Assembly (NCBI GenBank): GCA_014879735.1
Contig: JACSRN010000086.1
Span: forward strand, 1 to 40,354
Reading direction: 5' to 3'
DNA length: 40,354 bases
DNA from: Paracoccaceae bacterium
Lineage (GTDB): Bacteria; Pseudomonadota; Alphaproteobacteria; Rhodobacterales; Rhodobacteraceae
Positions 23,443 to 31,838 of this stretch are shown in pieces (within the stretch, counting starts at the first letter, position 1; each line of letters begins with the position of its first letter). The position numbers and the translations under genes were made by a program. The notes beneath the pieces are model-generated. The model searched no databases, was not told the DNA's origin, and saw only the letters and a program-made list of their open reading frames with translations.

Positions 23443-26400
23443 TCGGCGGCGGTCCTGTCGGCCTGGATCATCAGACGCGCGATCCCGGTGGCCAGCGTGG
23501 TGGCCTGGGCACCCTGCAGGATGCCGAAGTGATCGGTATCGAGATGATCGGTCACAAGTCCCGGCAGCAAGGCCTCCCATGCCGCATGCCGTTCGGCGAG
23601 GCTGCCCTGGTCGCGGGCCAGCCACAGCCTGGCGGGCAGGGCGACGGGGTGTCGGGGCGCATAGCTTGCAAGCGCCCGGCAATTCCGTGCCCAGACCCGG
23701 CGCAGCGCCTGCAGATAGGGTTGGCTGGCCGGATCGGTACCATCCGCAAGGCCAAGCGCGCGGCGGCAGGCGATCTCGGCCAGAAAATCCCCCTCGTCCA
23801 CCGGCGCAGTCTGATGCGGCGCCGGCGGGTCGATCAGGACAAGGCCCAGCACCCGACCGGGAGCCTGGGCCGCCATCTCATAGGCCAGCACCCCGCCATA
23901 GGACCAGCCGCCCAGCCAGACCGGCCCCTCGGGCAGCCGCGCCAGAAGGGCCGTGGCCTGCGCCCGCAGACCGGCTTCGGACAGGCCGGCATCCTGCAGC
24001 GCCGGATCCTCCAGCGCCAGGATCGCCACGCCGTTGCGCATCTCCTGTGCCAGCCGCCGGTATGATGCCACATCGCCCCCGACCGGATGCAGCAGAACCA
24101 GCGGCGGCATGCGGCCCGGTCGCAGGCTGACCGCGCCGCCGTTTGCCGCGGCGGCGGCATGCGGGGCGGCCAGCGCCAGGGCCAGGTCGTTCAGGCTCAG
24201 CCGGCCCGACAGCAGCGCTGCGGGCGGTTTCCGGCCCAGCCGCCGCTCCACCTCGTCCAGCAGGTCGAGCGCAAGCAGCGAATCGCCGCCCAGATCGAAG
24301 AAGGACGCTTCGGGATCGACGCTCTGTTGTCCCAGGAACCCGGCGAATATCTGCGCCAGATCGGCGGTTGCGGTCGCGGTGGCAAGTGGCAGGTCGGGCA
24401 GCGGATCCAGCTGCATTGGCAGGTCGGGCGGCAGGGGCGCGACCACCAGTTGCGGCAGGCCAAGCGCAATGGCGCGGCGCAGGACGCGCATGCCTTCCTC
24501 CACCGTGATCGATTGCGCGTCGAGCCGGCGGGCAAGATCAGCCATCCGCCCGCCCGCCGCCCGAACTTCGGCCGCCATGCCGATGCCGCGCCAGGCGGGC
24601 CAGGCGACCGAGATCACCCGCGGCCCTTCGCCCTGCGGCAGGCTGTCGGCGAAGGCGTCGAGCCAGGCATTGGCGGCGGCGTAATCCGCCTGTCCCGCCG
24701 CGGCCTGATGGGCCGACAGCGAAGAGCAGAGCAGGATGAACCCGTCGGTCAGCGGCGCCAGGTGGCGCAGCAGTGCCAGGGCACCGCTGCGCTTGGGCGC
24801 CAGCGTCGCGGCAAAGCCTTCGGGCTGCATCAGGGGCAGCGCCCGTCCGCCCGCGAGGCCGGCCGCATGGATGATACCGGCCAGCCGGGTACCGCTGCCG
24901 GCCAGATCGGCGGCCAAAGCCGCCAGAGCGGCGGGGTTGGTGACATCGGCGCGCAGATGGCGGATGCCGGCCCCCCCGATCCCGGCGCCGCGCCGCGACA
25001 GCAGCAGGACATTGCGGGCCGGATCGGCGGCGATCGCCTCGGCCATGGCTGCCGCAATCCCGCCACTGCCGCCGGTGATGAGATAGGTTCCGGGCGGCAG
25101 ATCGGCCTCCGCTCCGGTCCATGTCGGCGCCGGTGCCGGGGCAAGGGTTGCTTCGAACACCCGGCCGGCGCGCAGGGCGACAAGCCGGAAGGGCGCGGCA
25201 TCGGCGACCGGCAGCTGCCCTGCTGCGGCCGCATCGACGAGGCCGGTCCGCAAGCCCGGCAGTTCTGCCGCCGCCGCGCGCAAGAGGCCCGCCAGCATGG
25301 CCCGGTCGGGATCAATGGTGCCTTCCGGACCGAAGGCGCCATTGACCTGTACCCAGAGCATCGCCCCCGCATCGCGCAGCCGCCGGCCGTCCTGCCCCAG
25401 CAGAGCAAGCGTTGCAGCAACGGGATCGGCGGTGTCGCGCAGGTCAAGTACCAGCTCGGCGCCTTGCGGCAGGACCCCGGGCAGCGGCGCATGGGCGGCA
25501 AGGATTTGCCGGTCCGCCGCAACGGACGGGCTGCCGCAGCGCCGCCAGATCGGTTGCAGGAACCAGTCGTCGAAAGCCTGTCGCGCAGTCTGCACCGCCG
25601 GACTGCCCGACAGCAGGGGGTGGATATAATCGCGGCAATCGAAGCTGTAGGGCGGCAGATTCCAGGCCGCACCCGGCTCTGCTTCGGGCAGGGCTGCCAC
25701 CGCCAGCCCGTCGCACCAGGCGCGGGCCAGATCGGCGGCAGCGCTGGGGGCCGGGCCGGCTTTTCGGCCCTTAGCCCGGGGCGTCGCGAGGTCGAGCGCC
25801 GCCACCGCCGCTTCTGCGCTGGCCGCAACCACCGCCGCGCGCCAGGGCAGCGCATCGCGCAAGCCGCGCCGCAAACCGGCCGCCGTTGCGGCAAGATCGC
25901 CCCCCGCCGCCAGATGATCGGCCACGGCCATCAGCCGCGCCCGCAGCGCCGGCTCGGAATGGGCGGCGAAAAGCAGCAGGTGGTCGCGTGCGGGATCGCG
26001 CCGGGCCTTGCCCTGCCCATGGGTCGGGGCCGGCCCGACAATCACATGGGCATTTGTCCCGCCGATGCCGAAGCTGGAAATACCGGCCAGCGGCCGGTCG
26101 GCGGGCCATGGTCGGGCAACCGATGCGACGGTGAAGGGCAGGCGAGCGAAATCCAGCGCCGGATGCGGCACGGCAAAGCCATGGGTCGGTGGCAGGCTGT
26201 CCTGCATCCGGCCCAGGACGGTACGGATCAGCCCCGCCACGCCGGCGCCCGATCCCAGATGGCCGATCTGGCTTTTCACCGAGCCGAGCCCGACCGCGCC
26301 CGCCGGTTGCCCGTCGAAGATTGCCGCCAGCGCCTCGACTTCAATCGGGTCGCCCAGGGCCGTGGCGGTGCCATGCGCCTCGACATAGCCGATGTCGCCG

Positions 26401-29400
26401 GGCGCGGCCCCGGCGGCGGCCAGTGCCGACGCGATCACCGCCTGCTGTCCCTGTACCGAGGGCGCGGCGAAGCCGACCTTGCGCCGGCCGTCGTTGTTGA
26501 CCGCGCTGCCCTCGATGATCCCGAGGATACGGTCGCCCGCCGCTTCGGCCGCCGCCAGCGGTTTCAGCACCACCAGACCCCAGCCACTGGCCGGAACCGT
26601 ACCGCTGGCCCGGTCGGAAAACGGCGCGCAATGGCCATCGGCGGAATAGATATGCCCGGCCTGATGCGCATAGCCGGACGCGGCTTCGAGATCGACGGCA
26701 ACGCCACCGGCGATGCAGGCGGCGGCCTCGCCCCGCTGCAGAAGACCACAGGCCTGGTGCACTGCAACCAGCGAGCTGGAACAGGCGGTCTGCACGGTCA
26801 GCGCCGGGCCCCGCAGGTCGAGAAGATGGGCAATGCGGGTTGCGAGGAAGTCCTTTTCATGGATCATCGCCAGCGCCTGGTCCGGAATATCGGCATCGGG
26901 ATGCCGTAGAAGCCCGCGGTAATAGCTGCTTTCGCTGCTGGACAGGACAAGGCCGATCTGCGGGTGCTGCGCGGGATCGATGCCGGCGTGATCCAGCGCC
27001 TGGACCGCCCCCATCAGCAGATGGCGTTGCTGGGGGTCCATCAGCAGGGCATCGCGGGCGGTCAGCCCGAAACCGGCCGGATCGAAGGCTGCCGCACCGT
27101 CCAGCATGGCGACAGCATTCACATGGCCGTCGTGTCGGGGCGGCGCGATGCGGATGGCCTCGGCCCCCGACTGGATCAGCGACCAGTAGGCGGCAAGGTC
27201 GGCAGCGCCCGGCAGGCCGACCGCCATGCCGATGATCGCGATCCGGCCATCTGCCGGGGCTGCCTGGCCGTGGGTGGGGGGGGCCGACGCCGGTTGTGGC
27301 ACCCTGATCCGGTCGATATGCGCGGCAAGTTCGGCCAGCGTCGGGAAGCGGAAAAGATCGACCATGGTGAGCGTTGGGGCCAGATCGCGCAATTGGCCAT
27401 GCATCCGCATCAGCGCCAACGATCCCGCGCCCGCATCGAAGAAATGCAGATCCGGCGGGATGTCCTGCCCCAGCACCTCGGCAAAGACCCGGGTCAGATG
27501 CGCGATGGTTCCTGCGGCTGCAGCCGGGTGCTGCGGCGGAAGTATCCCCACATCCGGCAGTGCCGCGCGGTCCACCTTGCCCGAGGGCGACAGCGGCAGG
27601 CTGGCCTCGGCAAGGATTCGGGCCGGACGCAGATGGGCCGGCAGGGTCGCGGCCAGTTCCGCGGCCAGCGCGGCCCGGTCCACGCTGGTCGGGGTGACGA
27701 AGGCCACCAGATGTTCCCCCCGCGCCACAACCGCCGCTGCCGCGACATCGGGCCGCCGCAGAATGGCCGCCTCGACCTCGCCCGGCTCGATCCGGTAGCC
27801 CTTCAGCTTGATCTGGTCGTCGGTGCGACCAAGAAAGACCAGATCGCCCGACTCGAGCCGCATCGCCAGATCGCCGGTGTGATAGCTGACCTCGCCCTGT
27901 GAATCGGGGCGGAAGCGTTCGGCCGTCAACTCGGGGCGGTGCAGATAGCCGGGGGCCACACCGAAGCCGCCGATCACCACCTCGCCGGCCACGCCGGTGG
28001 CAGCCGGGCTGCCATCGGGGCGGCGCACCGACAGACGCATCCCCGCGATGGCGCGGCCGATCGACATGGCGCCACCATGCGCCGGAACATCGCCGCGCCG
28101 TGCCCAGGCGGTGGCACAACCCACCACCGTTTCCGTAGGCCCGTATTCATTGACCACCGCGGCCCCCGGCAGCAGATCCAGCAGCCGTGCCACGGTCGGC
28201 GCCGGCAGTTGTTCACCCCCCACGACGAACAGGTGCGGTGTCGCCGCCTGCCGCCCGCCGGCATGGGCCAGCAGCGCCGCGACATGCGACGGCGTGATCT
28301 TGAAGAGCAGCGGCTCGGCGCCGAAGGCCAGTTCGGCCAGTGCCGGGATCAGCTCGCCTGCGACGACATCGACCCGGCGCCCTGCGGCCAGCGGCCCGAG
28401 AAGCGTCGTCACCGTGGCGTCGAAATTCAGCGAGGTGCCGACAATGCCAGCCACGAGCGGCCCGCTGGCGAAATAGGCTGTGGCAACGTGGTCAAGATAG
28501 TTGCCCAGCCCGCGATGCGACACAGGCACGCCCTTGGGTCGGCCGGTCGAGCCCGAGGTGAAGATGACATAGGCGATCCGGTCCGGATCATGAGGTGGCA
28601 GCGGGGCAGTCCCCTCGCCTTCGGGGGGGTGGCAGGTCACATGCGCGGGCAGTGCGCCGCTGCCATCGCTCATCACATGGGCAATGCCGGTATCGGCGAT
28701 GGCGATGGCCAGCCGCGCCGCCGGATAATCCGGGTCGAGCGGGACATAGGCCGCCCCGGCCCGCAGGATGCCCAGAACCGCCGCGACCATGGCAATGCCC
28801 GGGCGGAGCGAGACCCCGACCGGATCGCCGGGCTGCACCCCCGCCGCCAGCAGCCGCGCGGCAATGCCCTGCACGCGCCGGTCAAGCCCGGCGCGGCTCA
28901 GGCTTTCGCTGCCATGCTGCAGCGCAATGGCCTGCGGATCCGCCTGCCGGTCGGCCTCGATCCGCGCCAGCAGATCGAAGGTGGGCTGCAGGTCGGCGAC
29001 GGTGGCCGCATCTGCCGCCAGGGCCTGCAGCACCTCTGAATAGATCAGCGCCATCCGCCGGACGAAATTGGCGTCGAAGCGGGTCAGATCATGCTCGATC
29101 TGGCAGGCAAGGCCATCGTCCTCGGCTGTCACGAACAGCGTCAGCGGAAAGCGCGGCACCACGCGGTCGGGGAAACGGAAACGGGCGTCGAGACCGGGCA
29201 GGCGGTAGTCGGTGTTTTCCAGAACGAACATCGTGTCGAACAGGCCGCCCCGCTGCCCGGCCGTGCGCAGATCCTCGACCATATGGTCATAGGCCAGATC
29301 ATACGCGGCACGCATGGTGCGGATCTCGGCACCGGCACCGGCAAGCCAGTCGTCCAGGCGGGCCGCGGGATCGACCTGAAAGCGGCACAGCTGGGTGTTC

Positions 29401-31838
29401 ACGAACATGCCGACCGTGGTTTCGAAACCCGGTGGGCGCAGGCCGACGGGTAGGCCGATCGACAGGGTCCGCCCCAGCCCCATGCGCCACTGGCACAACG
29501 CGAATCCCGCCAGCAACAGCGAGAACAGCGTCTGCCCTCGCCGGGCCGCCGCTGCCTGCAGATGCCGGGCCAGCGCCGGCGGCAGGCGGAAGTGATGCAG
29601 CCGCCCGGTCGGCCCGGCGGGGGCATAGAAGGCTTCGGCCTCGGGTTCCGGTGCAGCCAGCAGATCGGCCAGGCGCGATTGCCGTGCCGCGGCATAGCTG
29701 GGGCTGGCAAAGCGTTCGGCCTGCAGCGCCGGATAAGCGGAATAATCGCCCGCCAGGCCGGCGGGTGCCTGGCCGCGATACAGCGCGGCCAGATCGGCAA
29801 GCAGCAGATTCAGCGCGGCACCGTCCACCACGATGTGATGGAACAGCAGCAGCAGGCTCTGCCCGGTCACGGCGGCCCGCATCAGACAGCCGGAACCCAG
29901 ATCGAAGGGCACGGCGAAGAAATCGGCCGGGTCCGCGACCTCGGCCAGTGGCAGCGGCCCGGGGGGGGCGATGCGAACCGTCAGCCCCTGTTCCGTCTCG
30001 GCAAAGGTCGATCGCAGCGCGGCATGGCGGGCCAGCAGCCGGGCCAGCGCCAATTGCATCGCGGCCCGGTCGATGGTGGCGGCAAAATCGAAGCGCAGCG
30101 GGATGGAATAGGCGGTCGAGCCCGGCATCGCCTGTTGCAACAGCCAGAGCCGACGCTGTTCCGCCGCCGCGGGATACTGCGCCCGTGGCGCAGGCGGCGG
30201 CACGGTGACGAGCGGTTGTGCCCCGGCCAGAACCTCGTCCAGCGGCTGGTCGGACAGCAGGGCCTCAAGGCTGACCCGCCGCCCCTGGGCCCGCAGTTGC
30301 AGCACCAGGCGCGCGGCAGACAGGCTGTCGCCCCCCTGGGCAATGAAGCTCTCTCCCGCGGCGGGCAGCGGCTCCGCCAGCAGCGCGTTGCGGTCGGTCT
30401 TGCCATTCTGGGTCAGGGGTATCCGGCTGCGCAGATCAAAACGGGCGGGCAGCATATATGCGGGCAACCGCAAGGCCAAAGCCTGGCGCAGCGTCGACGC
30501 CGTGTGGTCTTGGGCCACGACATGCGCCACAAGCTGGCCTTCGCGCAGCAACACCGCCGCCTGATATACGCCGGGCAGCGCCAGAAGCTGGGCCTCGATC
30601 TCGGGCAATTCGATGCGCTGGCCGCGCAGCTTGACCTGATCGTCCAACCGTCCGCCGCATTCGACCGATCCGCTCACGATCCGGCCCTGATCGCCGGTAC
30701 GGAACATCCGCTCGCCCCCCGGCCCGGGCTGGAACCGCGCTGCGGTTTCCGCCGCACGCCCCAGATACCCGGCGGTCAGCCCAGGGCCGCCGAGCCAGAT
30801 CTCGCCCCATTCGCCATCGGGCACCGCGGCGCCCTTGCGCTGGATCAGCACAGAGGTCGCGCGCAGCGGCCGGCCCACCGGCACCGTGGCCGGATGGTCC
30901 GCGCCGGCCCAGAGCAAAGGGTCGATCCGGTGCCAGAGCGCGAAGGTGGTGCATTCGGTCGGCCCGTAGCAATTGGTCAGGCGGCAGCGGGTGCCGGCGT
31001 TCGCAGCCAGCAGGCGGTGCAGCAGCGCCGCATTCGCCTGTTCGCCGCCAAACAGCACATCGGTCAGCCCGAGCAGCGCATCCGGACGCTCGCTGGCCAT
31101 GAGGTTGAAATAGGAGGTGGTCAGGAAGGCGGTCGTCACCCCATCCGCCACCAGGCGGTCCGCGAAACGGTCAAGGTCAAGGACCTCTGCCTCGGCAAAG
31201 GGCACCAGAGTGGCCCCGTTCAGCAAGGCACCCCAGATCTCGAAGCTGAGCGCATCGAAGGCCGGGTTGGCCAGATGGGCGATGCGCGACTGCGGGCCGA
31301 TCTCGCAATATTCCGGATGCAGGGCCATGCGCAGGATGCCCGGCGCGGCGATGGGCATGACCTTGGGTTGCCCGGTGGTGCCCGAGGTGTGGAAAAGACA
31401 GGCCGGCTGATCGTCAGCGCCGGAAAAAGGCGGTGACGCCTTGTCCCTGGCAATCTCATCCGCCGCCCCGTCGGTGCAGCCCGCCTCCACCACCCGCCAC
31501 GGACCTTCGGGCACCGGACCCAGCCCGGCATCCGACAGGATCAGCGCCGCCCCGGCCTGGTGCAGCAGGGCGGACAGTCGCGCGGCCGGCTGTGCCGTTC
31601 CCAGCGGAAAGAACACGCCGCCGGCCTTCAGCACCCCCAGAATGGCGGTGATCAACCGGGTCGAGCGCGCCATGCGCAGCGCCACCACCTGGCCGGGCTG
31701 CAACCCTGCCGTCCGCAATTGCCGTGCGGCCCGGTCGGACGCGGCATCGAGTGCGGCATAGCTTGGCCCGCCAAGAATGGCGGGATGATCGGGCGCGCGG
31801 GCGACAACCGCCTGGAAGCCGGAAATCAGCGCATTCAT
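23439..31838 (-). CDS. Hybrid NRPS-PKS synthetase C (A-PCP-C-A-ACP-KS-KR-ACP-TE)
   Basis: A 2799-residue megasynthase. Domains: A1 (1-490; pocket code read as DAFFLGCTFK, Ile/Val-like), PCP1 (Ser505, seemingly without helix 1), C (545-950; HHIVVDG at 667-673), A2 (955-1430; code read as DATKVGEVGK, Asn favoured over Asp), carrier (Ser1473), KS (1530-1940; Cys1686, His1822, His1860), KR (2100-2460; TGGSGGI at 2255, Ser2373, Tyr2386, Asn2390), ACP (Ser2520), TE (2575-2795; Ser2646 in GWSYGG, Asp2670, His2770). No AT: the KS-AT linker runs straight into the post-AT linker LPPYSFDCRDY. With A1 at the very N-terminus and a TE at the end, it can be a complete assembly line. The predicted product is an aliphatic-Asn unit extended by one reduced C2 unit. 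The start overlaps the stop of B by 4 bases. Pocket codes were aligned by eye. Confidence 0.95.
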   Translation of the reverse strand: MNALISGFQAVVARAPDHPAILGGPSYAALDAASDRAARQLRTAGLQPGQVVALRMARSTRLITAILGVLKAGGVFFPLGTAQPAARLSALLHQAGAALILSDAGLGPVPEGPWRVVEAGCTDGAADEIARDKASPPFSGADDQPACLFHTSGTTGQPKVMPIAAPGILRMALHPEYCEIGPQSRIAHLANPAFDALSFEIWGALLNGATLVPFAEAEVLDLDRFADRLVADGVTTAFLTTSYFNLMASERPDALLGLTDVLFGGEQANAALLHRLLAANAGTRCRLTNCYGPTECTTFALWHRIDPLLWAGADHPATVPVGRPLRATSVLIQRKGAAVPDGEWGEIWLGGPGLTAGYLGRAAETAARFQPGPGGERMFRTGDQGRIVSGSVECGGRLDDQVKLRGQRIELPEIEAQLLALPGVYQAAVLLREGQLVAHVVAQDHTASTLRQALALRLPAYMLPARFDLRSRIPLTQNGKTDRNALLAEPLPAAGESFIAQGGDSLSAARLVLQLRAQGRRVSLEALLSDQPLDEVLAGAQPLVTVPPPAPRAQYPAAAEQRRLWLLQQAMPGSTAYSIPLRFDFAATIDRAAMQLALARLLARHAALRSTFAETEQGLTVRIAPPGPLPLAEVADPADFFAVPFDLGSGCLMRAAVTGQSLLLLFHHIVVDGAALNLLLADLAALYRGQAPAGLAGDYSAYPALQAERFASPSYAAARQSRLADLLAAPEPEAEAFYAPAGPTGRLHHFRLPPALARHLQAAAARRGQTLFSLLLAGFALCQWRMGLGRTLSIGLPVGLRPPGFETTVGMFVNTQLCRFQVDPAARLDDWLAGAGAEIRTMRAAYDLAYDHMVEDLRTAGQRGGLFDTMFVLENTDYRLPGLDARFRFPDRVVPRFPLTLFVTAEDDGLACQIEHDLTRFDANFVRRMALIYSEVLQALAADAATVADLQPTFDLLARIEADRQADPQAIALQHGSESLSRAGLDRRVQGIAARLLAAGVQPGDPVGVSLRPGIAMVAAVLGILRAGAAYVPLDPDYPAARLAIAIADTGIAHVMSDGSGALPAHVTCHPPEGEGTAPLPPHDPDRIAYVIFTSGSTGRPKGVPVSHRGLGNYLDHVATAYFASGPLVAGIVGTSLNFDATVTTLLGPLAAGRRVDVVAGELIPALAELAFGAEPLLFKITPSHVAALLAHAGGRQAATPHLFVVGGEQLPAPTVARLLDLLPGAAVVNEYGPTETVVGCATAWARRGDVPAHGGAMSIGRAIAGMRLSVRRPDGSPAATGVAGEVVIGGFGVAPGYLHRPELTAERFRPDSQGEVSYHTGDLAMRLESGDLVFLGRTDDQIKLKGYRIEPGEVEAAILRRPDVAAAAVVARGEHLVAFVTPTSVDRAALAAELAATLPAHLRPARILAEASLPLSPSGKVDRAALPDVGILPPQHPAAAAGTIAHLTRVFAEVLGQDIPPDLHFFDAGAGSLALMRMHGQLRDLAPTLTMVDLFRFPTLAELAAHIDRIRVPQPASAPPTHGQAAPADGRIAIIGMAVGLPGAADLAAYWSLIQSGAEAIRIAPPRHDGHVNAVAMLDGAAAFDPAGFGLTARDALLMDPQQRHLLMGAVQALDHAGIDPAQHPQIGLVLSSSESSYYRGLLRHPDADIPDQALAMIHEKDFLATRIAHLLDLRGPALTVQTACSSSLVAVHQACGLLQRGEAAACIAGGVAVDLEAASGYAHQAGHIYSADGHCAPFSDRASGTVPASGWGLVVLKPLAAAEAAGDRILGIIEGSAVNNDGRRKVGFAAPSVQGQQAVIASALAAAGAAPGDIGYVEAHGTATALGDPIEVEALAAIFDGQPAGAVGLGSVKSQIGHLGSGAGVAGLIRTVLGRMQDSLPPTHGFAVPHPALDFARLPFTVASVARPWPADRPLAGISSFGIGGTNAHVIVGPAPTHGQGKARRDPARDHLLLFAAHSEPALRARLMAVADHLAAGGDLAATAAGLRRGLRDALPWRAAVVAASAEAAVAALDLATPRAKGRKAGPAPSAAADLARAWCDGLAVAALPEAEPGAAWNLPPYSFDCRDYIHPLLSGSPAVQTARQAFDDWFLQPIWRRCGSPSVAADRQILAAHAPLPGVLPQGAELVLDLRDTADPVAATLALLGQDGRRLRDAGAMLWVQVNGAFGPEGTIDPDRAMLAGLLRAAAAELPGLRTGLVDAAAAGQLPVADAAPFRLVALRAGRVFEATLAPAPAPTWTGAEADLPPGTYLITGGSGGIAAAMAEAIAADPARNVLLLSRRGAGIGGAGIRHLRADVTNPAALAALAADLAGSGTRLAGIIHAAGLAGGRALPLMQPEGFAATLAPKRSGALALLRHLAPLTDGFILLCSSLSAHQAAAGQADYAAANAWLDAFADSLPQGEGPRVISVAWPAWRGIGMAAEVRAAGGRMADLARRLDAQSITVEEGMRVLRRAIALGLPQLVVAPLPPDLPMQLDPLPDLPLATATATADLAQIFAGFLGQQSVDPEASFFDLGGDSLLALDLLDEVERRLGRKPPAALLSGRLSLNDLALALAAPHAAAAANGGAVSLRPGRMPPLVLLHPVGGDVASYRRLAQEMRNGVAILALEDPALQDAGLSEAGLRAQATALLARLPEGPVWLGGWSYGGVLAYEMAAQAPGRVLGLVLIDPPAPHQTAPVDEGDFLAEIACRRALGLADGTDPASQPYLQALRRVWARNCRALASYAPRHPVALPARLWLARDQGSLAERHAAWEALLPGLVTDHLDTDHFGILQGAQATTLATGIARLMIQADRTAAE
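28543..28577. repeat. 35-base exact direct repeat, copy 1 (A3 motif of C-A2)
   Basis: These 35 bases recur exactly at 37202-37236. Both copies encode the VIFTSGSTGRP part of an adenylation domain. The identity goes down to synonymous positions, which suggests duplication or gene conversion between the A domains of synthetases C and A. Confidence 0.85.

Noticed and set aside
24087-26909. A 940-codon open frame opposite synthetase C, and similar long frames at 31724, 33347 and 36058
   Set aside because: All are antisense to recognised NRPS/PKS domains and have typical shadow composition.
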